A stretch of 64,000 bases of DNA, taken from assembly GCF_030409055.1 (NCBI RefSeq), contig NZ_CP116619.1, positions 901,628 to 965,627 of the forward strand, in the 5' to 3' direction. Positions 8,867 to 16,625 of this stretch are shown piece after piece. The translations under genes and the position numbers were made by a program. The DNA is from Trichocoleus desertorum NBK24. Its GTDB lineage: Bacteria; Cyanobacteriota; Cyanobacteriia; FACHB-46. Numbering within the stretch: the stretch's first letter is position 1; every line of letters begins with the position of its first letter. The notes beneath the pieces were generated by a model. It did no database searches and had not been told where the DNA came from. It saw only the letters and a program-made list of their open reading frames with translations.

Positions 8867-9096
8867 CTGGCTCGTAAGGAATTTACTAAATCATAGCTAT
8901 TCCAGTCCTTCAATTCCTGCTGTCACTTTTAATTGCACCCTATTGGGGCAGCGCCGGGTTTCGACGGGGCAAATTATTGGCGGTGCAGCGGCAGGAGTGG
9001 TAGTCGGTAATGTGACTGCACCGAGAGCGGTTGTGATTGGTCCGGGTAAAGAAATGACATTGAAGTTGACTGAAGATTTCCGACTTTAGATTTTAT

Positions 9097-10356
9097 TCAA
9101 TTAACTTGCATGACGAGTACTTCTGCGCCTGTGGCGATCGCGGTTTGGCCGATGGGTAAGACGGCTAAGCCATTGGTTTGGGCTAGGTTGATCAAGTTGC
9201 CAGAGCTATGACTGCCTCCAGCAAGGCGAAATTCGTAGTCACCGTTTACGAGTTGCAGGTGGCCCCAGAGGTAGCTCTCGCGTTTGCCATCGGAGCGGAG
9301 ATTCTGTTGGGTGCGGGCTTTAATGAATGTGGGTTCCCAGCCTTGCGCTAATCCTGACAGTTTGCGGAGTGCAGGTTGGACGAAACGCCAGAAGGTGACT
9401 AGGGCGGAGACGGGGTTTCCGGGTAAGCCAAAGTACAACACTGGATGAGCTTGGGTGGGTTCAGGGGTTGCAAAGGTGGCGACTGTCAGAGGCTTTCCTG
9501 GCTTCACAGCTACGGCTCGGATGTGGATTTCGGCTCCTAGTGCAGCCAAAATTTCATCAACGTAGTCGTAGTCCCCCACAGAAACGCCACCGGAGGAAAG
9601 CACGACATCCGCAGTGGCAACGGCTTGAGCGATCGCCTGCTTCAAGGCTTCTGGTTCATCTGGAACGACTCCCAATAGCACTGGCTCTGCTCCCATTTGC
9701 TTCACCAGGGCTGCTAAAGCGTACTGGTTAGAGTCCACAATTTGTCCAGGTTGCAGAGGTTGGTCTGGGGCTACCAGCTCGCTCCCTGTGGATAAAATTG
9801 CTACCCGAAGCTGACGATAAACCGTCACTTGAGCGCATTGAGCCGCTGCTAGCACCGCAATTTCAGGGGCATTCAGAGAACTACCTGGTTGCAGCAGAGG
9901 AGTCCCCGCTTGATAAAAAGCGGCTCGCTGCCGCACAAAGGCCTGAAATTCTGGAGCTTCTAAGATGGTGACGCGATCGCCTTGATGCTGGGTTCGCTCC
10001 TGCATCACAACGGTATCGGCTCCTGCTGGCATCATGGCTCCGGTGAGAATGCGAGCTGCTTGCCCAGATTGCACGTGTTTCTGCGGTTGATATCCGGCGG
10101 GAATTTCCTCCACAATCTCTAGGGTCACGGGTTGCTCGGCACTGCACGATTGCACATCCGCAAAGCGGACAGCATAGCCATCCATCGCTGAGTTGTCCCA
10201 ATGGGGAAAATCAAGTGCGCTGGTAACAGGGGCAGCCAAAATCCGACCAGAGGCACTCAGCAAATCTAAAACTTCTGTGTTCTGATTGGAATTGTGAGCC
10301 GATAACGGACTGACCAAATCGAGAATTAGCGCTTCTGCTTGCTTAACGGGCAGCAT
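9097..10356 (-). CDS. moeA: molybdopterin molybdenumtransferase MoeA
   Basis: MoeA inserts molybdate into adenylated molybdopterin, the last step of molybdenum cofactor synthesis, needed by nitrate reductase. The 419-residue protein shows the MoeA order: N-terminal AxxLDFPHWDNSAMDGYAVR near residue 45, ARILTGAMMPAGADTVVMQE near 105, then the MogA-like domain with ILSTGSELV, GQIVDSNQYAL and VVLSSGGVSVGDYDYV, then KPGKPLTVA and YFGLPGNPVSALVTF, and a C-terminal beta domain. All key motifs are present and the length is usual. It ends seven bases from the end of the disrupted gene on the other strand, and is divergent from the RDD gene. Confidence 0.95.
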   Translation of the reverse strand: MLPVKQAEALILDLVSPLSAHNSNQNTEVLDLLSASGRILAAPVTSALDFPHWDNSAMDGYAVRFADVQSCSAEQPVTLEIVEEIPAGYQPQKHVQSGQAARILTGAMMPAGADTVVMQERTQHQGDRVTILEAPEFQAFVRQRAAFYQAGTPLLQPGSSLNAPEIAVLAAAQCAQVTVYRQLRVAILSTGSELVAPDQPLQPGQIVDSNQYALAALVKQMGAEPVLLGVVPDEPEALKQAIAQAVATADVVLSSGGVSVGDYDYVDEILAALGAEIHIRAVAVKPGKPLTVATFATPEPTQAHPVLYFGLPGNPVSALVTFWRFVQPALRKLSGLAQGWEPTFIKARTQQNLRSDGKRESYLWGHLQLVNGDYEFRLAGGSHSSGNLINLAQTNGLAVLPIGQTAIATGAEVLVMQVN

Positions 10357-10526
10357 GATCCGAAATTTTTGGAACTTTTTGCCAGTTTATCGTTCGTTAG
10401 CAGTCAGCAGAATAATACGTTCTAAATAGCTGGGCTGGCTCATCCCTCACGCGACTCACAAATCTGGACTCAATCCAATCCAAACGTCATCCCCATTCAT
10501 GCTTCACCCTAAAACGTCCACAATAT

Positions 10527-11075
10527 ATGCGCAGTGACATTGGGGCGACTCGCCTCCCTAGAGCACCTATTTGGCGGCGTGCCTCCGCTTTCGGCCTTGA
10601 CTTTTTCTGTGCTTGGTTTATGGGCTCTCTGGTGCTGGGTAGCGGGGCAATGGTGCAATTGTTGCGATCGCTCTTATTTCTAATTGTTTGGTTAGGAATT
10701 CGGGTTTTTTGGTCTTATCGCAACCAGGGACAGAGTTTAGGGCGCTGGATTTTTGATCTCAAAGTGGTCGATTCCAAACTGCTGCGCTCAGCCGATCTAC
10801 TGGCCCTACTGAAGCGAGAAGGCTATTTAGCATTCAGTGCGCTGTTTTTAGCGATCGGGCTGAGTAGCTGGCGGATGATTCGCGAGGGGTGGATTGTTTT
10901 ACTAGTGGTGCCTTTAGCCTTAGATTTAGGATTGGCGATCGCAGACTCCTTAAACCAACAATCGCTACACGATCGCTTGGCAAGTACCAGTGTGGTTCAA
11001 AGTAGCCGAGGTTACTCTTTAGATTTAAAACTGAAGCGTTTACTTGCCGAAGTGAGCCGTCGTGTGAAAAAATAG
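10527..11075 (+). CDS. RDD family membrane protein
   Basis: A 182-residue RDD-family protein. The Arg-Asp-Asp signature is visible as RRASAFGLDFFCAW near residue 17 and, at the end, LNQQSLHDRLASTSVV near residue 143, where Asp-Arg matches the conserved HD-x-x-A/S element. QGQSLGRWIFDLKVVD is the typical internal GxSxGKxxxxLkVV-like segment. Three to four membrane spans. Some family members are ion antiporters or transport-linked; no role can be fixed here. It lies 39 bp upstream of rpmG and probably belongs to the same transcription direction. Confidence 0.85.
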   Translation: MRSDIGATRLPRAPIWRRASAFGLDFFCAWFMGSLVLGSGAMVQLLRSLLFLIVWLGIRVFWSYRNQGQSLGRWIFDLKVVDSKLLRSADLLALLKREGYLAFSALFLAIGLSSWRMIREGWIVLLVVPLALDLGLAIADSLNQQSLHDRLASTSVVQSSRGYSLDLKLKRLLAEVSRRVKK

Positions 11076-11114
11076 GAGATTGTGTCTAATTCGCATTTTT
11101 GAGCTGCTGGAATT

Positions 11115-11303
11115 ATGGCTAAGGGCGTCCGTATCATCATCACGCTAGAGTGCACTGAGTGCCGCACAAATGCTGCAAAGCGCTCAGCGGGAGTCTCTCG
11201 GTACACCACCACCAAGAACCGTCGCAACACCACTGCCCGGTTAGAACTGAATAAGTTCTGCACCCACTGCAACAAGCACACATCTCATAAAGAAATTAAA
11301 TAG
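11115..11303 (+). CDS. rpmG: 50S ribosomal protein L33
   Basis: A 62-residue ribosomal protein L33 (large subunit). It has the characteristic start [14 protein letters not shown], the [10 protein letters not shown] core and the C-terminal [14 protein letters not shown]. The two C-x-x-C pairs (Cys-Thr-Glu-Cys and Cys-Thr-His-Cys) are retained, so this is the zinc-binding form. The order rpmG-rpsR-RNase II/R is conserved in cyanobacteria. Length and sequence are normal. Confidence 0.98.
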   Translation: MAKGVRIIITLECTECRTNAAKRSAGVSRYTTTKNRRNTTARLELNKFCTHCNKHTSHKEIK

Positions 11304-11311
11304 ATTGCGGT

Positions 11312-11350
11312 CCTAGCAATTCTGAAAAGCTAACTTTTCCGAATTCTAGG
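11312..11350 (+). promoter_or_regulatory. strong RNA hairpin between rpmG and rpsR, no U-tract
   Basis: CCTAGCAATTCTGAAAAG (11312-11329) pairs with CTTTTCCGAATTCTAGG (11334-11350) around the loop CTAA: 16 base pairs with one bulged C and one mismatch. It begins eight bases after the rpmG stop. No run of T follows, so it is not a classic terminator. It may stabilise or process the rpmG-rpsR transcript or act in ribosomal-protein feedback; the role is inference. Confidence 0.6.
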
Positions 11351-11427
11351 GCTGAGTAGTCGCTTGGCTACGAATAGCAATTGACCGACTGTTTTTTCTG
11401 AAGATTTTCGACTCTTAAACTACTGCT

Positions 11428-11643
11428 ATGACTTACTTCCGCCGTCGCGTTTCTCCCATCAAGCCCGAAGATCCCATCGATTACAAAGATGTTGACCTGC
11501 TTCGGAAGTTCATCACCGAGCGTGGCAAAATTCTGCCTCGTCGGATTACAGGCTTGACCGCTAAGCAACAGCGCGATCTCACCGTCGCTATCAAGCGAGC
11601 ACGCCTAATCGCCTTGCTGCCCTTCGTCAACCAAGAAGGTTAG
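11428..11643 (+). CDS. rpsR: 30S ribosomal protein S18
   Basis: A 71-residue ribosomal protein S18 of the small subunit, partner of S6 on the platform. The diagnostic core is all there: [36 protein letters not shown] and [14 protein letters not shown]. It follows rpmG by 124 bp, which include a strong hairpin, and is followed by a short GC-rich terminator-like hairpin before the RNase gene. Normal length for cyanobacteria. Confidence 0.98.
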   Translation: MTYFRRRVSPIKPEDPIDYKDVDLLRKFITERGKILPRRITGLTAKQQRDLTVAIKRARLIALLPFVNQEG

Positions 11644-11653
11644 AATCACCTCT

Positions 11654-11673
11654 CCCCTCGGAGGGGTTTTCTT
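11654..11673 (+). terminator. short rho-independent-type terminator after rpsR
   Basis: CCCCT (11654-11658) pairs with AGGGG (11662-11666) around CGG, directly followed by TTTTCTT. It starts 10 bases after the rpsR stop and lies about 55 bases before the RNase start. The stem is short, so termination may be partial. Confidence 0.6.
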
Positions 11674-11726
11674 ATCGTTAGCTGATCAGTAAACCGCAGA
11701 AGCCACACTAGGGTTAGCAAAAGCTG

Positions 11727-13748
11727 GTGGAGAAGGGAACTCTTGTTGAATTTCGACTGCATAGCGATCGTCGGCTGGCAGTTCTAGAGCGTCCAGAGGG
11801 TAAAAAACACTGGATCGTAGTGGATGAACGTGGCCAGTCGCACACCCTTCATCCTCGGCAAATCACCTACACCGTCGTAGGCCAGAGTTACAAGCCAGCC
11901 GAAATTCCTCAATTTCTGAAAGAAGTCGAGAACTATCTTGATCCCTCCAGCCTAGAGGTGGCTTGGGAGCTGCTGGTGGAAGACAGTGAGAATGTTGATC
12001 CCGCTGGCATGGCTTTGCTGCTGTTCTCCGACCAAAGCCCACCTCTATGCTACGCGGCTTATTACTTGCTCTCAGAAGACAAGCTTTACTTTAAGCAGAA
12101 GGGAGACCATTACGAGCCTCGCTCAGCCACTCAGGTAGCGGAGTTAAAGCATCAGCTAACAGTGGCGGATCAAAAGCAGCGAGAATGGCAAGAATTCTTA
12201 GCTCGGATGCAGCAAGGTTTGGCGAATCAAACCGTAGAATGGCAGAACAGCGATCGCAGTCGTCTCGAAGCCATAGAACGGTTTGCTACCTTAGGAGAAG
12301 AAGCTTCTCACCGGACGCCAGCTCTGGAAACCTTGGCTGCTTTGGGCAGACCTGAAACTCCTCAAGCGAGCTTTCAACTCTTGGTGGATTTAGGGTTGTG
12401 GAGCGTCCACGAGAATCTGTTTGTACGCCGCAGTCAAATCCCCACTCAATTTTCTACCAAAGTGCTGGAACTCGCAAAACAATGCTTGGAATCTCCACCC
12501 CCCGACCTGGATGTTGAGGGGCGGCTTGATCTCACGGGTCTGAAGGTCTATACCATCGACGACGAGAGTACCCGTGAGATTGACGACGGCGTCAGCTTGG
12601 AATACCTGGAAGATGGCCGTCAGAAGCTCTGGATTCACATTGCTGACCCGACGCGCTGGATTGTGCCCGGAGATGACTTAGATCTAGAAGCACGCCGACG
12701 CAGTACCACGATTTATCTGCCCACTGGCATCATCCCCATGTTTCCGCCAGAACTGGCAACAGGCCCCATGAGCTTGATTCAGGGGAAAATCTGTTACGCC
12801 TTGAGTTTTGGAGTGATTCTGGATGAATCGGGAGCGATCGCAGACTACCAAATCCAGACCAGCCTAATTAAGCCTACTTATCGGCTCACCTACGAAGATG
12901 TGGATGAGATGCTGGAGCTAGGGATTCTAGCCGAACCTGAACTCCAAGCGATCGCGAGCTGGGCAAAACGACGGCAGACTTGGCGACACTCTCAAGGTGC
13001 CATCAGCATCAACATGCCAGAGTGTTCCATCAAGGTTCACAATGACGAGATCACGATTGAAGTTCTAGAAGTGTCTCAGTCGCGGCAACTCGTAGCTGAA
13101 ATGATGATTCTGGCTGGAGAAGTGGCGGCCCGCTACGGTCAGGCGCACAACCTGGCAATTCCCTTCCGCAACCAAACGCAACCAGAGCTGCCTCCCGAAG
13201 AAGAGTTATTGCAACTGCCTGCTGGCCCAGTGCGCTCCTGCGCGATTCGTCGCTGTATGCCTCGCAGTGAAATGAGCATTACCCCAGCGCGACACGCCAG
13301 TCTTGGTCTAGACACTTATACCCAAGTCACTTCACCCATTCGGCGCTATACAGATTTGCTGGCGCATTTCCAGATCAAGGCTCATCTACGGGGCACACCG
13401 CTACCTTTCTCGGCGGAAGAAATGAAAGAGTTGTTGATGAGCGTGGGTGCGGTGGCTCAAGAAGCAACGTCGGTAGAGCGCCAAACCAACCGCTACTGGG
13501 GGCTAGAATACCTGCGGCGTCATACTCACGAGGTGTGGCAAGCTTTGGTGCTGCGCTGGCTGCGAGAGCACGAAAACTTAGCCCTAATCTTGCTAGAGGA
13601 CTTAGGTCTGGAATTGGCAATCCGGCTAACCCGCGCAGCCTCACCAGGCGATCGCATGGAAGTCAAAGTGACCTATGCCGATCCACGCCAAGATACAATC
13701 CAGTTCCAACAACTGCTTGATCGAGAAGCACAACCCGCTGTTTCCTGA
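11727..13748 (+). CDS. RNase II/R family 3'-5' exoribonuclease
   Basis: A 673-residue processive 3'-5' exoribonuclease of the RNase II/R (VacB) family. The catalytic RNB domain starts near residue 270, with YTIDDESTREIDDGVSLEYL (the Asp cluster that binds magnesium), WIHIADPTRWIVPGDDLDLEA and RRRSTTIYLPTGIIPMFP. Later comes the family signature TSPIRRYTDLLAHFQIKAHL near residue 535. The size is closer to RNase II than to E. coli RNase R. The start is GTG at 11727; the sequence EKGTLVEFRL from that point matches my recollection of cyanobacterial homologues. No strong ribosome site is seen. It is the third gene of the conserved rpmG-rpsR block. Confidence 0.93.
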   Translation: MEKGTLVEFRLHSDRRLAVLERPEGKKHWIVVDERGQSHTLHPRQITYTVVGQSYKPAEIPQFLKEVENYLDPSSLEVAWELLVEDSENVDPAGMALLLFSDQSPPLCYAAYYLLSEDKLYFKQKGDHYEPRSATQVAELKHQLTVADQKQREWQEFLARMQQGLANQTVEWQNSDRSRLEAIERFATLGEEASHRTPALETLAALGRPETPQASFQLLVDLGLWSVHENLFVRRSQIPTQFSTKVLELAKQCLESPPPDLDVEGRLDLTGLKVYTIDDESTREIDDGVSLEYLEDGRQKLWIHIADPTRWIVPGDDLDLEARRRSTTIYLPTGIIPMFPPELATGPMSLIQGKICYALSFGVILDESGAIADYQIQTSLIKPTYRLTYEDVDEMLELGILAEPELQAIASWAKRRQTWRHSQGAISINMPECSIKVHNDEITIEVLEVSQSRQLVAEMMILAGEVAARYGQAHNLAIPFRNQTQPELPPEEELLQLPAGPVRSCAIRRCMPRSEMSITPARHASLGLDTYTQVTSPIRRYTDLLAHFQIKAHLRGTPLPFSAEEMKELLMSVGAVAQEATSVERQTNRYWGLEYLRRHTHEVWQALVLRWLREHENLALILLEDLGLELAIRLTRAASPGDRMEVKVTYADPRQDTIQFQQLLDREAQPAVS

Positions 13749-13775
13749 AGCTTCCTAGGTTCAAACGCTGCATCA

Positions 13776-13809
13776 TAAAAAACCCTCCTATCTGCAAGAA
13801 AAGGAGGGT
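13776..13809 (-). terminator. terminator for the minus-strand FHA gene
   Basis: On the minus strand AGGAGGGT's complement at 13802-13809 pairs with 13782-13789 (ACCCTCCT / AGGAGGGT, 8 bp) around a 12-base loop, followed by a run of six T (plus-strand A-run 13777-13782). It lies about 75 bp beyond the FHA gene stop. On the plus strand there is no U-tract, so it serves the minus strand mainly. Confidence 0.7.
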
Positions 13810-13882
13810 GGGATGGAGTTGGAAACGTATCTCAAGAAAAGCAGACAGACCTGGTTCGCTAGTCAAAGCTTAATCTGAATTC

Positions 13883-14434
13883 TTAATGATGGGTAGCAGT
13901 TGCTTCGTTGACCTCAGGAATTAGGCGATCGCCTGTAGACACAAAAAACTCTACACATACAGAGCCTAACTTAATTAAGTCCCCATCTTGCAGCAGGTGG
14001 CGCTCTAGATGGTTTAGGCGACGGCAATTAACCCAAGTGCCATTACTACTACCCACATCTGCAATATAGAAGTCACGGCTAGGATAGTAACCAATCACGG
14101 CATGGCAACGAGAGATCGAACGATGGGCTACTGTAATGGCACAGGTAGAATTGCGCCCAACCAACCAATTCGCAGCTTTTTCAGTCACCTGAAGTTCTTG
14201 GGTAGAGCCAAGATTTGTCGCCAAAATGGTGGTTTCCTCAGTCGCGATCGCCTGAATGTACAGCGGGGTAACACTACAACGTTGAGAAGCTTGCAGAATA
14301 GGCTCAATAATCGTTGCCATTTCCTCCTCACTCCTGGGTTGAGCGGTGAATATCAAACGAGAGAGAGCAGGGTTTTGTTTCAGAGCATTCAGAGTTACGT
14401 GATCAAAACTATTATTAGGCTTCAGGTGCGACAT
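13883..14434 (-). CDS. FHA domain protein
   Basis: A 183-residue protein with one forkhead-associated domain, a phosphothreonine-binding module, at about residues 85-165. Its motifs are LVGRNSTCAI, HRSISRCHAVIGY and DVGSSNGTWVNCRRL, carrying the conserved Gly-Arg, Ser-x-x-His and Asn-Gly residues of the binding site. The N-terminal 80 residues have no recognisable domain (LKQNPALSRLIFTAQPRSEEEMATI). Such stand-alone FHA proteins usually read out Ser/Thr kinase signalling. A clear terminator follows. The 550-bp spacer upstream presumably holds its promoter. Confidence 0.92.
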   Translation of the reverse strand: MSHLKPNNSFDHVTLNALKQNPALSRLIFTAQPRSEEEMATIIEPILQASQRCSVTPLYIQAIATEETTILATNLGSTQELQVTEKAANWLVGRNSTCAITVAHRSISRCHAVIGYYPSRDFYIADVGSSNGTWVNCRRLNHLERHLLQDGDLIKLGSVCVEFFVSTGDRLIPEVNEATATHH

Positions 14435-14989
14435 GATACCTATCAGAAAAACGACTGTTGGTTTACGCTAGACACAATCAGTTGAATCGCTAGATCTCCG
14501 AGCCACAGTCACTCAACTGTCAGCGTCCTACCGTTATCTGTTTAGAAGCGCTACATCCCCCAAGAATCAACGGCAATATTCTAAACACCAACTTCTCAAC
14601 ACTATTTTTAGAGCACCCTATTCCTGGTAGCTGTACCGCTACCCAACCATTGCTTTTTGCAGCTCGTTTAAGTATTTCTACGGAAATGAAGCTTTAGCAA
14701 AGTCTCGATTTAGTAAATCCTACAGATTGAATAGTTGACAATCGTATAAGTAAAAAAATTTGCTTGAGCTTTACGAAGCTGCAACAATTTATCTCTTTTA
14801 TAAATTTTCGCTAAAGTTTTTTCTTGTTTTCACCCTTTTAGAGGAAGACATTTACGGAAAGCTTGCATGAGCTTGATTATGCTTTGAGCTGGCAAAAGCA
14901 CCCTTGTACTCTAACTCCCAACTCTTAACCCCTCCTGCCAATATCGCTATAAGCTGTTAGGGAAATTTTGGAGTTTCTCAGGCAGCAGC
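14435..14989. other. long non-coding spacer
   Basis: About 555 bp between divergent genes (FHA protein on minus, Lin0512 on plus). It is AT-rich in the middle (14690-14850) and free of HIP1 sites. I see a small hairpin, GGTAGC / GCTACC, near 14626-14642, but no ORF, tRNA or recognisable RNA. Both promoters should be here. Confidence 0.5.
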
Positions 14990-15355
14990 ATGACTCGTAA
15001 ACGCTTAGTGATTGAAATGGGCATGGGAGTAGATCAGCATGGACAGGAACCAACCGTTGCGGCTGCTAGAGCGGTACGGAATGCGATCGCCCACAATGCC
15101 CTCCCTGGAGTCTGGGAAGTGGCGGGACTCAGCGACCCCAATGACATGATTGTAGAAGTGCAGGTAGCGGTTCCCTATCCAGAGCAGGTGCAAGAAGCGG
15201 AAGTGTTGGCAGTGCTACCCTTTGGCCGCAAGAGCCTCAAGGTTGAGTCCGGCGGCATGGTAGTGCAAGGTCGCGCAATTCCTCAGCTCAATGATAAGAA
15301 TGACGACATGTTTGTTGCGATCGCAGCCGTGACGGTTCTGATTGAAACCCAGTAG
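14990..15355 (+). CDS. Lin0512 family protein
   Basis: A 121-residue protein of the Lin0512 family (unknown function). The start KRLVIEMGMGVDQHGQ is diagnostic, followed by AAARAVRNAIAHNALPG, MIVEVQVAVPYPEQV and the C-terminal NDKNDDMFVAIAAVTV. Full length, no signal peptide or membrane segment. It is isolated from other plus-strand genes, so the context gives no clue to function. Confidence 0.88.
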   Translation: MTRKRLVIEMGMGVDQHGQEPTVAAARAVRNAIAHNALPGVWEVAGLSDPNDMIVEVQVAVPYPEQVQEAEVLAVLPFGRKSLKVESGGMVVQGRAIPQLNDKNDDMFVAIAAVTVLIETQ

Positions 15356-15456
15356 AGTTAGGTCTAAATAGATACATCTCTATATAGCTATCATTTGCTC
15401 ACTCTGTCTACTGAAGTTTGCTCAACGGCTGCTAGCAAGTTCAGCAGAATAACAAA

Positions 15457-15492
15457 GAGCGATCGCTAGACTCCACCTCTAGGCGATCGCTC
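15457..15492. repeat. hairpin formed by two HIP1 sites
   Basis: GAGCGATCGCTAGA (15457-15470) and TCTAGGCGATCGCTC (15478-15492) form a 14-bp stem with one bulged C and a 7-base loop. Both arms contain the GCGATCGC palindrome. No T-run follows on the plus strand. It lies about 100 bp past the Lin0512 stop. Confidence 0.6.
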
Positions 15493-15577
15493 CCTTCGCT
15501 GATATTCCACGGTTGAACTGAGGCTCTGTGCTAGAATCCGCCCATGCCTCAAGCAGAAACGATTAAAGAAACAAATA

Positions 15578-15844
15578 ATGGGTGAACCTGAGCCACTTGC
15601 AGACCACAGTGTTTTAAGCTGGGCCAGTCACCGCAGCATTTTAAGCATTGCCAGTAGCGGCAGCATTCTCAGCATTGGCAGTGCGGGCAGCATTTTAAGT
15701 ATTGGCAGCACTGGCAGTATTTTGAGTGTCGGGAGTGCGGGCAGTATCCTGGGCTGCTTCAGCGCCGGAAGCGTTCTCTCTGTCCTCAGCGTCACCAGCA
15801 TTTTGGGTGTGTTGCAATTCAACCTTGGTGATTTCTTGAAGTAA
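15578..15844 (+). CDS. small protein of eight nonapeptide repeats
   Basis: An 88-residue protein whose residues 11-82 are eight consecutive nine-residue units on the pattern S-(I/V)-L-S-(I/V)-x-S-x-G, such as SILSIGSAG, SILSIGSTG and SILSVGSAG. It is flanked by an acidic cap (GEPEPLADH) and a short tail (LGDFLK). The alternation of Ser/Gly with Ile/Leu suggests a small beta-solenoid or a membrane-active, aggregating peptide; this is inference. No signal peptide or clear ribosome site is seen. A 13-codon ORF starting at 15544 overlaps the start codon and could couple translation. Function unknown. Confidence 0.65.
   Translation: MGEPEPLADHSVLSWASHRSILSIASSGSILSIGSAGSILSIGSTGSILSVGSAGSILGCFSAGSVLSVLSVTSILGVLQFNLGDFLK
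15608..15823 (+). repeat. eight 27-bp coding tandem repeats
   Basis: Eight degenerate 27-bp units encoding the nonapeptide repeats. The central units are closest in DNA (AGCATTTTAAG..., AGCATTCTCAG..., AGTATTTTGAG...), and the first and last two have diverged. The preserved protein pattern despite synonymous differences suggests selection on the protein rather than a fresh DNA expansion. Confidence 0.8.
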
Positions 15845-15858
15845 TTCACTATTAAAAG

Positions 15859-16245
15859 CTATTGATGAGGCACTACATGCTGCTGTAACCACTCTACAAA
15901 CGCCTCGCGTCCTAACTTACCTGATGCTACCGCCAGTACAAGATCCTCCTGTTCATCTACAGAAGCACTAATTTGCATCCCATTTAGGATTAGAAAAGTT
16001 TCTACCGCCGCATGACCTGTACGCTTGTTTCCATCCACGAATGGATGGTTCATGATAATAGAAAACCCTAATGCTGCTGCTTTCCCAATCAAGCTTGGGT
16101 AAAGGTCTTCTCCACTAAACGTCATTCGAGGTTGAGCGATCGCAGACTCCAGTAAACCGACATCGCGGATACCTAATGCTCCACCAGATTGCTCAATGAC
16201 TCTACGATGAAGTTCTAAAACCTCGATTAACGTCAGAAAACGCAT
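15859..16245 (-). CDS. doc: Doc (death-on-curing) family toxin of a type II toxin-antitoxin system
   Basis: A 128-residue Fic/Doc-fold toxin. P1 Doc phosphorylates EF-Tu and halts translation. The active-site motif HPFVDGNKRTGHAAVETFL is intact (His, Asp, Gly-Asn-Lys-Arg) at about residues 66-84. The N-terminal FLTLIEVLELHRRVIEQSGG and GLLESAIAQPRMTFSGEDLYPSL are typical of this family. It overlaps the upstream antitoxin gene by one base (TAATG), so the two are translationally coupled. Intact and probably functional. Confidence 0.93.
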   Translation of the reverse strand: MRFLTLIEVLELHRRVIEQSGGALGIRDVGLLESAIAQPRMTFSGEDLYPSLIGKAAALGFSIIMNHPFVDGNKRTGHAAVETFLILNGMQISASVDEQEDLVLAVASGKLGREAFVEWLQQHVVPHQ

Positions 16246-16442
16246 TAGGCTAAACGCTGATACAGTTCAGCATTCTTTGTCAGCACATAGTTGGCTGCGT
16301 CAACAAACTCGCTCTTTTGAGAATTTAGCCAATCTTCCAAGCTTGCCTTCACTAGAACTTCAAGGGCAATTCCATGCACGGTTGCTAAGTCTTGTAGCTT
16401 TTGCAATTGGCTGTCTGAAAGGTCAATCGTGATAGAAGCCAC
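16245..16442 (-). CDS. antitoxin partner of Doc
   Basis: A 65-residue antitoxin. The N-terminal half (ITIDLSDSQLQKLQDLATVHG, then EVLVKASLEDWL) fits a ribbon-helix-helix or similar DNA-binding fold. The C-terminal tail (FVDAANYVLTKNAELYQRLA) is the type of segment that caps Doc toxins. The start is GTG at 16442, with AGGAGAG upstream. As the first gene of the pair it probably represses its own promoter together with the toxin, as is usual for such modules. Confidence 0.85.
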   Translation of the reverse strand: MASITIDLSDSQLQKLQDLATVHGIALEVLVKASLEDWLNSQKSEFVDAANYVLTKNAELYQRLA

Positions 16443-16625
16443 GGCGATCGCTCTCCTAGGGTTTTTGAGTAGAGTTTAACATCCACACCTGAACGATAAC
16501 CTCGTCACGCAGCCTCAATTCAGAAATACAGTCAGATAACGTTCCTAGTCAGCGGCTGTCAAGATCTTTGCAATACCACAAGCGATTTCGGTCAATCCGC
16601 TGCACCAGGGTTGTTATGCATCTTT

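Larger units (their letters stand above)
7458..8940 (-). mobile_element. complete ISKra4-type insertion sequence with 9-bp target duplication
   Basis: A 1483-bp element. Its ends are inverted repeats: GGGTGTAATTAAAAGT at 7458 and the complement of GGGTGCAATTAAAAGT ending at 8940, with one mismatch; AGCAGG follows shortly inside both. It is flanked by the perfect 9-bp direct repeat TATTGGGGC at 7449-7457 and 8941-8949. It carries two overlapping transposase ORFs on the minus strand. The near-perfect ends and duplications suggest a recent insertion. ISKra4 assignment rests on the transposase sequence and element size. Confidence 0.9.
6882..9089 (+). pseudogene. exported-protein gene disrupted by a frameshift and an IS insertion
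   Basis: Reading starts at ATG 6882 after GAGGAGG, with a signal peptide ending near VPLAVQAQS. It continues in frame to a TAG at 7266-7268, directly after VVPQNSVVEGR. The continuation (PVSGGGQFMASRLWVNGRAYRF...) is in the next frame from 7268, so one base is missing around 7264-7267. At 7457 the gene is then cut by an ISKra4-type element. Joining base 7457 to base 8950 restores the frame: KVLG|QRRVSTGQIIGGAAAG and so on to a stop at 9089. The C-terminal half resembles the end of the intact SLH-domain protein encoded at 29920-31239: NS-x-x-EG-x-L/V-P, MASRL versus VAQRL, DAAI, VLG. Roughly 240 residues before damage. Function unknown, probably envelope-associated. Confidence 0.85.

Noticed and set aside
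15608..15823. CRISPR array
   Set aside because: Units are contiguous with no spacers, differ in sequence and keep a coding frame.
15628..15849. Antisense ORFs made of Leu/Pro/Met repeats opposite the nonapeptide protein
   Set aside because: They mirror the 27-bp coding repeats; the sense frame has the regular period, cap and tail.
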